A DNA stretch of 64,000 nucleotides from Microbacterium sp. 67-17. Lineage in GTDB: Bacteria > Actinomycetota > Actinomycetes > Actinomycetales > Microbacteriaceae. The number at the start of each line of letters is the position of its first letter. The first letter of the stretch is position 1. Positions 7,137 to 16,044 of this stretch are shown piece by piece. The stretch is taken from assembly GCF_001898325.1 (NCBI RefSeq), contig NZ_MKTR01000016.1:1-64000 (forward strand), written 5' to 3'. Made by a program: the position numbers and the translations under genes. The notes below the pieces were generated by a model that was not told the origin of the DNA, did no database searches, and saw only the letters and a list, made by a program, of their open reading frames with translations.

Positions 7137-9286
7137 GCTACGCCCGCTGCCCGCACGAGCTCGGCCTCCTGCTCAGCGACCTGTCGGTACACCGGAGCGA
7201 GCGCTGCCGCCATGGCCTGGATCGTGAACCTCTCGGCGACCATCGCTCGAGCTCGCTCGGCGATCGCGGGGTCGGCCAGGGCCGCGCGGTCCAGCGCGCG
7301 GTGGGTCGCCTCTGCCAGCGCGTGGACATCCCAGGTCGCGGTGAGAAACCCGGTGTCCTGGTCGGCCACGTAGGTCGCGGGTCCGCCACCGTCGGGGGCG
7401 ACGACAACAAGTCCCGTCGCGAGGGCCTCCAGCAGGGCGATGCCGAACTCCTCTTTGATGCTCGCGCACACGTACACCCCGCGCCCGGCTACCCTTCCGG
7501 GGATGCCGAGCCGCGCTGCCGCTACCCAGCGGGCCGCGACGTCATTGGGGCGGTGTCCGGCGAGGATGAGGCCGCGTGCCGCGCGCTCGGCGGAGGGAAC
7601 CGCGACCTCGATGCGGTCGAGCTGCTCGCGCTCATCCAGCGAGGGGTTCTCGAGGTCACCGCCGATGATGAGCAGATTCGCGCGCTCGGACAGCGCGCTG
7701 CCGGCCCACGTCTCGGCGAGCGTCGCCATTCCCTTCACGCGGTGCATGCGGCCGACGCTGACGATCAGCGGCAGATCACGCCGATCCGGCGCCAAAGCCC
7801 CGACCAGGTCGGCAAGCTCGCGCAGCGCGGGATCGGCATCCGTAGCCCCTCCCGACGCGAGGGCGACGGATCGATCGACGACCTCAAGGTCGACACCCTC
7901 GGCGACGATCGTGTGCCTTTCGGGGACGCTGTCGATGTCGACGCCGACCAGTGATCGGATGTCGTCGGCAAGGTTCTGGCGCGGGAACAGCACGCTGTGC
8001 GAGGCGGAGCCAGCAAGCGAACGCACCAGACTCGTGCGGAACCAGAAGTGCTCGGCGAGGTCGGTGTCGCCGAAGTTCTCGCGCGTGAGGGTTCCCGCCC
8101 GGTCGAGCGACTGGATGACCGCGTGGGGGTCGGGTGCGAGGGTGAAGACCGTCGGGATGCCGAGTTCGCGCGCGACGTCGGCGGCGGCGAGCGACCCGAC
8201 GTCGGCCATCCGCAGGTGCAGCACGTCGATGTGGCCCGCCGCGCGCAGGAGACGACGGATGCCGCGCCGTGCCCGCACACGCAGAGGCCATGCTGCAGCC
8301 GACGGCGTGGGGCGCGCCGCGAGCGGAACATGGCCGTAGACGTGCCCCCTGCTCTGGGAGGCGACATCGAGGAGGTCAGCTGTCGCCTGCGAGATCGAGC
8401 CGCGCGAGAGTGTCAGCACGCGCTCGACGGCGCCGGGCTCGTGAGTGAGGGCGTCGCCCAGGCGCACCAGGAGGGTGGCAATCCCGCCGTTATCCCCGGC
8501 CCCCGCGGCGCTCAGCGACGGGTCGATATCGGCGTGCAGGAAGAGCTGGGCGACGGTGAGTCCGCTCGAGGTGTCGCGGGTGGGGTGAGCGAGAGCCGGC
8601 TCGAGGTCGATGACGGCCACCCGTGCGTGGTCAGACAGGGGTCCATCGGCAGTGACAAGGTCCTCGAGCGCACGCCGCACCCCGGGTTCGCCCGAGCGCT
8701 GACCCAGCGCCGCGACGGCGGCTTCGCGCACCTCCACGGCTTCTGTGTCGGTGCGGGCAATGGTCAGCAGCGTGCGCGTCGCGGACGACTGGCGTACGAG
8801 TCCGAGCGTCTCGACCAGGCGGGCCCGGCCCGCGGCATCCGTCGCCTCAGTCGATACGGCCAGCACCGACTCCAGCGCGACCGCCAGCACGTCTCCCGCG
8901 GCGACCGACCACTTCTCGAGCGTGCGCTGCGCGAGCATCCCGGTGAACCCACCGCGCCCGACCAGCGCGATCAGGCGTGCGATCGCCGAGAACCGCGGCA
9001 GCCCCTGGCCGAGCGCCCAGGCTGCGTGTTCGTGGATGAAGGGGCGGGGGTCATCGAGCAGCGAGACCAGGCGCGCCGCTGCCTGCTCGTCGAACATCTC
9101 CGACAGGGCGTGCACCGCGGCAATCGCGGCGATGTCGTCGTTGCCGGCCAAGGCTGCCGAAAGCACCCGGAGCGTACGCACACCCGGATCGCGGCCCGCC
9201 TCGAACGCCAGATCGTCGGCAGCACGCAACGCCTCGACGATGGTTGCGGCGCCGGTCACCCGGTCCATCGCTGCCTGAATCCCCAT
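7133..9286 (-). CDS. HEAT-repeat / GT4 glycosyltransferase fusion
   Basis: 717 residues. The first about 230 residues are alpha-helical repeats of HEAT/PBS-lyase type (for example LVSLLDDPRPFIHEHAAWALGQG and VREAAVAALGQRSGEPGVRRALEDL segments), normally a protein-interaction surface. From about 250 onward it is a GT-B enzyme of family GT4: LHLRMADVGSLAAADVA, ARQNLADDIRS-like acceptor-domain elements, VSVGRMHRVKGMATLAE, and the donor-site EX7E motif in KEEFGIALLEALATG. The N-terminal repeats are an unusual addition that may tether the enzyme to a partner. The ATG at 9286 is preceded by AGGAAAGGA. It is coupled to the GT1 gene downstream and divergent from the pyruvyl-transferase relative. Confidence 0.8.
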   Translation of the reverse strand: MGIQAAMDRVTGAATIVEALRAADDLAFEAGRDPGVRTLRVLSAALAGNDDIAAIAAVHALSEMFDEQAAARLVSLLDDPRPFIHEHAAWALGQGLPRFSAIARLIALVGRGGFTGMLAQRTLEKWSVAAGDVLAVALESVLAVSTEATDAAGRARLVETLGLVRQSSATRTLLTIARTDTEAVEVREAAVAALGQRSGEPGVRRALEDLVTADGPLSDHARVAVIDLEPALAHPTRDTSSGLTVAQLFLHADIDPSLSAAGAGDNGGIATLLVRLGDALTHEPGAVERVLTLSRGSISQATADLLDVASQSRGHVYGHVPLAARPTPSAAAWPLRVRARRGIRRLLRAAGHIDVLHLRMADVGSLAAADVARELGIPTVFTLAPDPHAVIQSLDRAGTLTRENFGDTDLAEHFWFRTSLVRSLAGSASHSVLFPRQNLADDIRSLVGVDIDSVPERHTIVAEGVDLEVVDRSVALASGGATDADPALRELADLVGALAPDRRDLPLIVSVGRMHRVKGMATLAETWAGSALSERANLLIIGGDLENPSLDEREQLDRIEVAVPSAERAARGLILAGHRPNDVAARWVAAARLGIPGRVAGRGVYVCASIKEEFGIALLEALATGLVVVAPDGGGPATYVADQDTGFLTATWDVHALAEATHRALDRAALADPAIAERARAMVAERFTIQAMAAALAPVYRQVAEQEAELVRAAGVA

Positions 9287-9435
9287 GGCGGTCCTTTCCT
9301 CGCGCGTCCCGGCGCCGCCACCCGGACAGGGTGATCGTACTGCCCGAAGGCGAACGCTGTGCCACATGCCCTTAGGGTTGACAACGCCACCGATCTGTGG
9401 CGTCTTCCCTCGTCCTGGCAATGCTGGAGAAGCCC

Positions 9436-10629
9436 GTGTCTGTTCTCATCATCGGTGACGTCGGCGTGCTCGATGGCATGTTCCATATCGGCGACGAGGC
9501 GATGTTCGAGGTCGCCGTGGGTGAGCTCGCTGAGCGCGGTCTCTCGCCCATCGGGGTGAGCTCGAATCCCCCCGAAACGGCGGCACGCTACGGCATCCCG
9601 GCACTTCCGCGGCTCGGGTTCGCGGGGCTCGACCGTGCCGACGCCGCGCGGCGCGCCGACCACCTTCTCGCGGTAGCCGCGGGCTCGGCTGAGCTCTCGC
9701 CGGACGACCCGGCGGCTGAGGTCTTCGCGACCCTTGATGGGGCGCGGTTGCTCGTCAACGCGGGCGGCGGAAACCTCGCGACCCGCTGGCACAGCCACGT
9801 GTTCGAACGCACGACCCTTGCACGCCTGGCTCGTGCGAAGGGAGTGCCGGTCGTGGTCACGGGGCAGACCCTCGGCCCCGACCTCGACGCACCCGATGAC
9901 GCAGCGGTGGCACGGATGCTGCGCGAGGCGGCTCTCGTCGGCGTGCGAGAGCCTGACACTGCCGCTCTCGTCGACTCCTGGGGACTGAGCGCGACCCTGA
10001 ATGTCGACGACGCATCCTTCCTCGGCCTCGGCCTCGGCGCAGAGGGGGAGGCCGGTGAGTCAGCGCCGCGCGGGGGAGTCGTCGTGAGTCTGTCGGGCTG
10101 GTTCGCGGGGCGACCAGCCGACCAGGTCGAGCAGCACATCGCGGAGCTCGCGGATGCTGCAGCACGAACCGTCGGGCCGGTCTCGTTCCACGCACACTTC
10201 GGGCCGCTCGATCCCGCCGCGCCCGCACGGGGCGACGCAGCGCTGCACGAGAGGATCAGGCAGCGGATGTCGGAGCCCTCGACAGTCATCCCCACCGGAA
10301 CGTCCCGTGAGGCGGCAGCGCTCGTGCACGGTGCCGACCTTCTCATCACGGGCCGCTATCACCCCGCTGTCTTCGCAGCGCCGGCAGGCACGCCCGTGCT
10401 CGCGTTGTCTGCCGACCGGTACACGCGCATCAAACTCGGGGGAGCACTCGGACACTGGGGCCAGACCGGCGTGCTCGATCTCGACGAGCTGCCGGACGCG
10501 CCGCGCCGGCTCGAGACGCTTGTCGCCGACACCGCCGCCATTCGTGATGAGGCGGCCGCTCGCCTGCCACGGCTGCGCGCGGCATCCCGGCAGTGGTGGG
10601 ACCGCATCGCGGCATCCGCCCGGAATTGA
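9436..10629 (+). CDS. Polysaccharide pyruvyl transferase family protein
   Basis: About 397 residues. Family features are the N-terminal SVLIIGDVG...IGDEAMFE, the glycine-rich NAGGGNLATRWH, VTGQTLGP, and the C-terminal ITGRYHPAVFAAPAGTPVLAL, matching the CsaB/WcaK/PssM superfamily, which adds ketal-linked pyruvate to cell-wall or exopolysaccharide sugars. I chose GTG 9436 because GGAGAAG lies at 9426-9432. An ATG at 9421 and a GTG at 9397 are alternatives. A TTGACA at 9378-9383 could be a -35 element. The divergent HEAT-GT4/GT1 pair points to a shared surface-glycan role (inference). Confidence 0.8.
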   Translation: MSVLIIGDVGVLDGMFHIGDEAMFEVAVGELAERGLSPIGVSSNPPETAARYGIPALPRLGFAGLDRADAARRADHLLAVAAGSAELSPDDPAAEVFATLDGARLLVNAGGGNLATRWHSHVFERTTLARLARAKGVPVVVTGQTLGPDLDAPDDAAVARMLREAALVGVREPDTAALVDSWGLSATLNVDDASFLGLGLGAEGEAGESAPRGGVVVSLSGWFAGRPADQVEQHIAELADAAARTVGPVSFHAHFGPLDPAAPARGDAALHERIRQRMSEPSTVIPTGTSREAAALVHGADLLITGRYHPAVFAAPAGTPVLALSADRYTRIKLGGALGHWGQTGVLDLDELPDAPRRLETLVADTAAIRDEAAARLPRLRAASRQWWDRIAASARN

Positions 10630-10681
10630 CCCGTCGACCGCCGCCCCAGGACACTTCGCCCTCGCTCGGTAGGATGGCCTC

Positions 10682-11131
10682 GTGCCTGTGAACCCTGAAC
10701 TGGTCGGGCGGGACTTCCCGCCGACCGCCCCGTATCTGGTGGGACGAGAGAAGGTCCGGGAGTTCGCGAGAGCTGTGTTCGCTGACGACCCGCAGCACAC
10801 CGACCCCGACGCTGCCCAGGCGCTCGGATACGCCGATGTCGTTGCCCCGCCGACCTTCGCGATGGTCATTCAAGACCTCACGCTGCAGCAGCTGCTCGCG
10901 GAGCCGGACTCCGGAATCGAGCTGCACCGCCTCATCCACGCCGAGCAGCGTTTCGCCTACACGCGTCCGATCGTCGCCGGCGACGAGCTGGTTGCGACCC
11001 TCGCCATCACGCAGGTGCGTCCGTTCGGTAAGGGCGCGATGGTCACGAGCGAAGCCACCATCACGGATGCCGATGACGCACACGTCGTCACGGCCACCTC
11101 CGTGCTGCTGGTGGGAGGGGACGACCAATGA
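10682..11131 (+). CDS. MaoC-type dehydratase N-domain protein (HadA-like)
   Basis: 149 residues with a hot-dog fold: Y-x-VGREKVREFARAV, then DPQHTDPDAAQALGYADVVAPPTFAM, the N-terminal half-type of fungal FAS1-like/HadA dehydratases. This half normally lacks the catalytic His/Asp and pairs with the next gene, a MaoC subunit, to form a heterodimeric (3R)-hydroxyacyl-thioester dehydratase. It starts at GTG. The downstream gene overlaps by ATGA, as expected for a complex. The gene pair followed by murB is a standard actinobacterial arrangement, so lipid and cell-envelope synthesis are the likely setting. Confidence 0.85.
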   Translation: MPVNPELVGRDFPPTAPYLVGREKVREFARAVFADDPQHTDPDAAQALGYADVVAPPTFAMVIQDLTLQQLLAEPDSGIELHRLIHAEQRFAYTRPIVAGDELVATLAITQVRPFGKGAMVTSEATITDADDAHVVTATSVLLVGGDDQ

Positions 11132-11553
11132 GCGCGCACACCATCGACTCTGCCGAGCTTGCCGTCGGCGATATCGTCGCGGAGCGCACGGTGCACCTGA
11201 CGCGCGAGTCGCTCGTGCGCTACGCGGGAGCATCCGGCGACTTCAACCCGATTCACTACCGCGATGACGTCGCGGCATCCGTCGGTCTTCCCGGCGTGCT
11301 CGCCCACGGGATGCTGACGATGGGCCTGGCCGTCGAAACCGTCGTGCCGTGGCTCGGCGATGCGGGCCGCATCCTCGAGTACGGCGTGCGGTTCACGCGG
11401 CCTGTCGTCGTCGACCCGGATGCCGGCGCCGACGTCGCCGTGCAGGGCAAGGTCCTCGCGCTCGACGAAGAGTCCGTGACCATCGATCTGAGCGTGACCG
11501 CCGGCGGCACGGCGGTGCTGGGCAAGGCGCGCCTGCGCGCCCGCCGAGGCTGA
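11128..11553 (+). CDS. MaoC-family dehydratase (HadB-like catalytic subunit)
   Basis: 141 residues. The catalytic hydratase-2 motif is present: YAGASGDFNPIHYRDDVAAS holds the Asp and His of the D-x4-H pair, followed by GVLAHGMLTMGL. It would supply the active site for the heterodimer formed with the upstream HadA-like subunit, catalysing dehydration of 3-hydroxyacyl thioesters. The start overlaps the upstream stop (ATGA), and the stop overlaps the start of murB (TGATG at 11551-11555), so all three are co-translated. Confidence 0.9.
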   Translation: MSAHTIDSAELAVGDIVAERTVHLTRESLVRYAGASGDFNPIHYRDDVAASVGLPGVLAHGMLTMGLAVETVVPWLGDAGRILEYGVRFTRPVVVDPDAGADVAVQGKVLALDEESVTIDLSVTAGGTAVLGKARLRARRG

Positions 11554-12704
11554 TGCCCGAGATCGCACCCAGGCCGCTGTCGAGCCTGACAACACTGCGC
11601 ACCGGCGGCGAACCCGCCCGGATGTGGGAAGCCCACGATCGGGACGAACTGGTCGCGGCGCTCCGAGACACCTGGGCGAGCGGGGAGCCGTGGTTCGTCC
11701 TCGGCGGCGGTTCGAACCTGTTCGTCGGAGATGAACCCTTCGAGGGCACCGTGATCCGCATCCTGACCCGCGGTATCGAGAGGTTGCCCGCGCCGGCGCC
11801 GCAGGTGGCGCGGCTGCGCGTCCAGGCCGGTCACGACTGGGATGACCTCGTCGCGTACACGGTGGCCGAGGGGCTGTCGGGGATCGCCGCGATGTCAGGC
11901 ATCCCGGGCACTGTCGGTGCGGCTCCCGTGCAGAACGTGGGCGCGTACGGTCAAGAGATCGTGCAGACACTCGTCGAGGTCGAGCTGATCGACGAGAGCA
12001 CGGGCGAGGTGTCGACGGTTCCCGCTGCTGAGCTGGGGCTTGGCTTCCGTACGTCGGTTCTCAAACATCACCACGGCTCCGAGCCGCTTCGGCGCGCCGT
12101 CATCCTGTCGGTCACTCTCGATCTGCTCGAGGTGGGGCCAGCTCCCCGACGGCTGCGGGGTGCCCAGTTGCGGCAGGCGCTGGGCCTTGAGCAGGATGAC
12201 GAGGTCACCCTGCAGTGGGTGCGCGATCACGTCTTGGCAACCCGCGCCCGCAAGGGCATGGTGCTCGATGACGCCGATCCCGATACCTACAGCGCCGGTT
12301 CGTTCTTCCAGAATGCCGTCGTGTCGGCATCCTTCGCCCGAACGCTGCCGCCCGAGTGTCCGCGGTGGCCCGTTCGGCCCGACGGCGCCGATGCGAGCCC
12401 GGAACCGGTTCGGATCATCCCGCTCGACACCTTCGACGGGTACATCCCCCCGGCTGCGGTCGAGGATCCGGATGTCAAGGTCAGCGCCGCGTGGCTCATC
12501 GAGCATTCCGGCATCCGCAAGGGCTTCCATCTGCCGCGTTCGCGCGCGGCTCTGTCGAGCAAGCACGCGCTGGCACTGACCAACCACGCCGGCGCGACTG
12601 CCGCCGAGATCGCGGAGCTCGCCCGCTTCATCCAGGGCCGGGTTCAGGCAGAGTTCGGACTCCTGCTGCAGCCCGAGCCGGTCCTCGTCGGCGTCGACCT
12701 GTAG
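11553..12704 (+). CDS. murB: UDP-N-acetylmuramate dehydrogenase
   Basis: 383 residues. MurB reduces UDP-GlcNAc-enolpyruvate to UDP-MurNAc with NADPH through bound FAD, an essential step of peptidoglycan synthesis in the cytosol. The FAD-binding elements are LRTGGEPARMW, LGGGSNLFVGD and GLSGIAAMSGIPGTVGAAPVQNVGAYGQE. The active-site Ser lies in AGSFFQNAVV, and the C-terminal WLIEHSGIRKGF ... HALALTNHAGAT is diagnostic. The ATG at 11553 overlaps the maoC stop. An earlier in-frame extension would run through maoC and is rejected. Confidence 0.95.
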   Translation: MPEIAPRPLSSLTTLRTGGEPARMWEAHDRDELVAALRDTWASGEPWFVLGGGSNLFVGDEPFEGTVIRILTRGIERLPAPAPQVARLRVQAGHDWDDLVAYTVAEGLSGIAAMSGIPGTVGAAPVQNVGAYGQEIVQTLVEVELIDESTGEVSTVPAAELGLGFRTSVLKHHHGSEPLRRAVILSVTLDLLEVGPAPRRLRGAQLRQALGLEQDDEVTLQWVRDHVLATRARKGMVLDDADPDTYSAGSFFQNAVVSASFARTLPPECPRWPVRPDGADASPEPVRIIPLDTFDGYIPPAAVEDPDVKVSAAWLIEHSGIRKGFHLPRSRAALSSKHALALTNHAGATAAEIAELARFIQGRVQAEFGLLLQPEPVLVGVDL

Positions 12705-12751
12705 GACCTGCTCGGCGTCCGGCCTGCCGCCCGGCCCGGTCCCGGAGCCCC

Positions 12752-12835
12752 GTCGCAACGGCGCATGGATTCGGCGACACCCCGGTCTGTGGTGCTTTGG
12801 CCCGGCGTGTCGGCAAAAGGGTGCGCCGTTGCGAC
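12752..12835. repeat. Long inverted repeat between convergent murB and aminotransferase genes
   Basis: A perfect 14-base inverted repeat, GTCGCAACGGCGCA at 12752-12765 and its complement at 12822-12835, encloses a second imperfect dyad (CGACACcCCGG and CCGGcGTGTCG). The RNA would fold into an elongated hairpin of about 84 bases. No T-tract follows on either strand. It may serve as a bidirectional terminator for the converging genes, or be a copy of a REP-like dispersed palindrome. I see no second copy in this window. Confidence 0.65.
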
Positions 12836-12899
12836 CACGCGGGGCGGGCCGCGAGGGCCGCGAGGGCGGACCGGCGGGAAGCGAGAGCGTCAGGAGCGG

Positions 12900-14099
12900 C
12901 TAGGAGAACAGGCCCTGCATCCGGCGCACGCCCTCCAGCAGCGCGTCGTCGCCGAGCGCGTACGACATGCGGAGGTACCCGCTGGGACCGAAAGCCTCGC
13001 CCGGAACGACTGCCACCTCGATCTCATCGAGGATGAGGTCGGCAAGCTCCAGCGAGGTCTCGATGCGCTTGCCGTGCCACTCGTGTCCCAGCAGACCCTG
13101 GACGTCGGGGTAGGCGTAGAACGCGCCGAGCGGTGTGGGAACCGTGACCCCGGGGATCTTCGCCAGTTCCTCGACGATGACGCGACGGCGCCGGTCGAAG
13201 GCCTGTCGCATCTGCTCGGCTTCATCCTGAGGCCCGGTGAGTGCTGCGATCGCCGCCCGCTGAGCGATGTTGTTGACGTTGCTCGTCAGGTGCGACTGCA
13301 GGTTCGCCGCGAGCTTCATCGCGTCGGCGGGGCCCACCATCCAGCCCACACGCCAACCTGTCATCGCATACGTCTTCGCGACACCATTGACCAGGATCGT
13401 CTGCCCCGCGAGCTCCGGCACGGCGTGCACGATCGAGACCGCGGTAGCCCCGTCATAGACGAGGTGCTGATAGATCTCATCGGTGATGACCCAGATGCCG
13501 TGCGCGAGCGCCCATTCACCGATCGCGCGGGTCTCCTCCTCGGTATAGACCGAGCCGGTCGGGTTCGACGGTGAGACGAAGACGAGCGTCGTGGTGCGCT
13601 CTGTGCGCGCCGCCTCCAACTGCTCGACAGTCACCTTGTAGTCCTGGTCGGCACCGGCGAACACCTCGACCGGGATGCCGTCAGCAAGCTGGATCGCCTC
13701 GGGATACGTGGTCCAGTACGGCGCTGGCAGGAGCACCTCGTCGCCCGGGTTCACGACTGCCTGGAAGGCCTGGTAGACGGCCTGTTTGCCGCCGTTGGTC
13801 ACGATCACCTGGGATGCCGCGACCTCCAGCCCCGAGTCGCGCCGGGTCTTCTCTGCGATCACCTCACGCAGGTCCGGGAGGCCGGCGGCCGGCGTGTAGC
13901 GGAAGTTCTTGGCGTCTTGCAGCGCGGCGGCTGCGGCATCCACGATGAACTGCGGCGTCGCGAAATCCGGCTCGCCCGCCGCGTAGCTAATGACCGGCCG
14001 GCCCGCGGCCTGGAGCGCCTTTGCCTTCGCGTCGACCTTCAGGGTCGCGGACTCGGCGATAGCGGACAGTTTGCGAGACAGGGGAGCACGTTCGGTCAC
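12900..14099 (-). CDS. Aspartate aminotransferase-type PLP enzyme (class I)
   Basis: 399 residues. This is a class-I aminotransferase converting aspartate (or a related amino acid) and 2-oxoglutarate to oxaloacetate and glutamate. Visible motifs: [11 protein letters not shown] at the N-terminus, [13 protein letters not shown] (PLP phosphate region), [23 protein letters not shown], and the Schiff-base Lys in [17 protein letters not shown]. The GTG start at 14099 gives the usual family start ([10 protein letters not shown]). In many actinobacteria this gene lies directly beside tRNA-Trp and secE. Here they are about 34.6 kb away. Confidence 0.9.
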   Translation of the reverse strand: MTERAPLSRKLSAIAESATLKVDAKAKALQAAGRPVISYAAGEPDFATPQFIVDAAAAALQDAKNFRYTPAAGLPDLREVIAEKTRRDSGLEVAASQVIVTNGGKQAVYQAFQAVVNPGDEVLLPAPYWTTYPEAIQLADGIPVEVFAGADQDYKVTVEQLEAARTERTTTLVFVSPSNPTGSVYTEEETRAIGEWALAHGIWVITDEIYQHLVYDGATAVSIVHAVPELAGQTILVNGVAKTYAMTGWRVGWMVGPADAMKLAANLQSHLTSNVNNIAQRAAIAALTGPQDEAEQMRQAFDRRRRVIVEELAKIPGVTVPTPLGAFYAYPDVQGLLGHEWHGKRIETSLELADLILDEIEVAVVPGEAFGPSGYLRMSYALGDDALLEGVRRMQGLFS

Positions 14100-14161
14100 A
14101 GAATCACATCGTAGTCGGGGCGCATGAGCGACACCCGGATGCATCGCCAGCCGGGCGGAGG

Positions 14162-14197
14162 GGGTGCGGCATCCACCGAATGGGGGATGCCGCACCC
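14162..14197. promoter_or_regulatory. 13-bp inverted repeat in the divergent aminotransferase/ABC exporter region
   Basis: GGGTGCGGCATCC (14162-14174) is followed after 10 bases by its perfect complement GGATGCCGCACCC (14185-14197). It sits between the aminotransferase start (14099) and the ABC ATPase start (14246) of opposite orientation, so it is either an operator or a hairpin in the 5' leader of the exporter operon. There is no T-tract. Confidence 0.5.
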
Positions 14198-14245
14198 GAC
14201 CAACGGCCGCTGTTGTGGCAGCCGCCGCCAGGGCACTCTGGAGGC

Positions 14246-15160
14246 ATGGAAAACGCTGCGGTGCGGGTGCGGAACCTGCGCAAGACCTACGGATCGCGGG
14301 CTGCCGTCGATGACGTGTCGTTCGACATCATCCGAGGTGAGACCTTCGCCCTGCTCGGCCCCAACGGCGCCGGCAAGTCCACCACCGTTGAGATCCTCGA
14401 GGGATACCGCCGTCGCACCAGCGGAGAGGTGACGGTGCTGGGGGACGACCCCGGACACGCCGGCTTGGCGTGGAAGGCGCGGCTGGGCATTGTGCTGCAG
14501 ACCACCGGCCAGGCGGGAGCCTTCACCGTGCGCGAGCAGTTGCGTCAGTTCGCGGGCTACTATCCCCGCCCCCGCGACGTGGAGGAGGTGATCGCTGCAG
14601 TCGGACTCGAAGAGAAGGCGAACACGCGAATCTCCAAGCTCTCCGGCGGGCAGCAGCGACGCGTGGACGTCGCGCTCGGCATCATCGGAAACCCTGAACT
14701 CCTCTTTCTCGACGAGCCGACCACCGGATTCGACCCGCAGGCGCGTCGGGAGTTCTGGAGTCTCATCCGCAGGCTCCAGGGCGAAGGCACCACGATCCTG
14801 CTCACGACGCATTACCTCGATGAGGCGGCGCAGCTGGCCGACAGGGTCGCCGTCATCGATCGGGGACTTCTGCAGGCGATCGGGCCCATCGCCACGTTCG
14901 GCGGCGAGGACGCCCGGATGCCGCGCGTCACATGGCGCGAAGGTGGCACGCTGCACACCGAGAGCACCCCCGCGCCCTGGGCCTTCGCCCGGTCGCTCGC
15001 CGAGCGCCTCGGCGGTGAGCCCGACGAGCTCGAGATCCGTCGCCCCACCCTGGAAGACATCTACCTCGGCATGGTCGACCCGGACGCCGCGGCCACCCCG
15101 GACGAGGCAGTCACCCCGGCATCCTCACCCACCTCTTCGACCTCGGAGACACTGTCATGA
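14246..15160 (+). CDS. ABC-2 type exporter, ATP-binding subunit
   Basis: 304 residues. Walker A is GPNGAGKST, the signature is LSGGQQRR and Walker B is [13 protein letters not shown], with the H-loop in [10 protein letters not shown]. The DrrA/CcmA-like arrangement and a Pro/Thr/Ser-rich C-terminal tail indicate an exporter ATPase for drugs or lipids. It would pair with the permease in the next gene (ATGA overlap at 15157). The ATG at 14246 follows GGAG at 14240-14243. The next two genes encode a two-component system, which probably senses the exported compound. Confidence 0.92.
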   Translation: MENAAVRVRNLRKTYGSRAAVDDVSFDIIRGETFALLGPNGAGKSTTVEILEGYRRRTSGEVTVLGDDPGHAGLAWKARLGIVLQTTGQAGAFTVREQLRQFAGYYPRPRDVEEVIAAVGLEEKANTRISKLSGGQQRRVDVALGIIGNPELLFLDEPTTGFDPQARREFWSLIRRLQGEGTTILLTTHYLDEAAQLADRVAVIDRGLLQAIGPIATFGGEDARMPRVTWREGGTLHTESTPAPWAFARSLAERLGGEPDELEIRRPTLEDIYLGMVDPDAAATPDEAVTPASSPTSSTSETLS

Positions 15161-16005
15161 CCGCTCTCACCCTCGCTCCGGCCCGGCTCAGCCCGATGCA
15201 CGCGGTACGCCACGGCATCCGTCGTATCGGGTTCGAGATCCGCGGCTACACCCGCTCACCCGAGACGATCTTCTTCACGTTCCTCTTCCCGATCCTGATG
15301 CTCGCCCTGTTCAGCACCGTCTTCGGCGGTGACGGAGATCAGAGCTATGGGCAGGGGCTGCCGGCTCTCTCGGCGGCACAGATGTACCTCCCGGGCATGC
15401 TCGCGGCCGGTGTGCTGCTGTCGGGCCTGCAGAACCTCGCGATCGATATCGCCCTCGAACGGCACGATGGCACCCTCAAGCGACTGGGCGGCACACCGCT
15501 GTCGCCGGTGAGCTACTTCATCGGCAAGCTCGGGCAGGTGCTGGTCACCGGTACCGTGCAGGCAGCTGTGCTGCTCGTGTTTGCGGGGCTCGTGCTGGGC
15601 GTGCCGCTGCCGTCCGACGTGGAGTCGTGGCTGACCTTCGCGTGGGTGTTCGTCCTGGGACTTGCGACCTCAGCGTTCCTCGGAATCGCCATCTCGGCAA
15701 TCCCCCGCAGCGCCCGGAGCGCCTCGGCCGTCGTCATCCCCGTAGCCCTCGTGCTGCAGTTCATCTCGGGCGTCTACATGTTCTTCTGGCTGCTGCCCGA
15801 GTGGCTGCAAAACGTTGCGAACCTCTTCCCCCTGGCGTGGATGGCCAAGGGCATGCGGGCGGTCTTCCTGCCACCGGAGTACGCGACCCTCGAGCAGAGC
15901 GGAGCGTGGGACCTCGGCGGTGTCGCGATCGCGCTGCTGATTTGGCTTGTCGTGGGCCTCATCATCAGCCGGCTCACCTTCCGGTGGATCCGACGCGACG
16001 CGTAG
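15157..16005 (+). CDS. ABC-2 type exporter, membrane permease
   Basis: 282 residues with six hydrophobic segments and the ABC-2 layout: a cytoplasmic N-terminus, first helix near 40-58 (TIFFTFLFPILMLALFSTVF), a large loop, then LPGMLAAGVLLSGL and four further helices ending in a hydrophobic hairpin. LKRLGGTPLSPVSYF is the coupling-type cytoplasmic loop commonly seen in DrrB/YhhJ-like permeases. It forms the transport path with the preceding ATPase. Substrate unknown. Confidence 0.9.
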   Translation: MTALTLAPARLSPMHAVRHGIRRIGFEIRGYTRSPETIFFTFLFPILMLALFSTVFGGDGDQSYGQGLPALSAAQMYLPGMLAAGVLLSGLQNLAIDIALERHDGTLKRLGGTPLSPVSYFIGKLGQVLVTGTVQAAVLLVFAGLVLGVPLPSDVESWLTFAWVFVLGLATSAFLGIAISAIPRSARSASAVVIPVALVLQFISGVYMFFWLLPEWLQNVANLFPLAWMAKGMRAVFLPPEYATLEQSGAWDLGGVAIALLIWLVVGLIISRLTFRWIRRDA

Positions 16006-16044
16006 CCTGGGGCGGTTACGCGTGAGCCGGGCGAAGGGGTGATG

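Noticed and set aside
7997..9334. A 445-codon plus-strand frame across the HEAT-GT4 gene
   Set aside because: No domain pattern and no ribosome-binding site; the minus strand encodes the EX7E glycosyltransferase.
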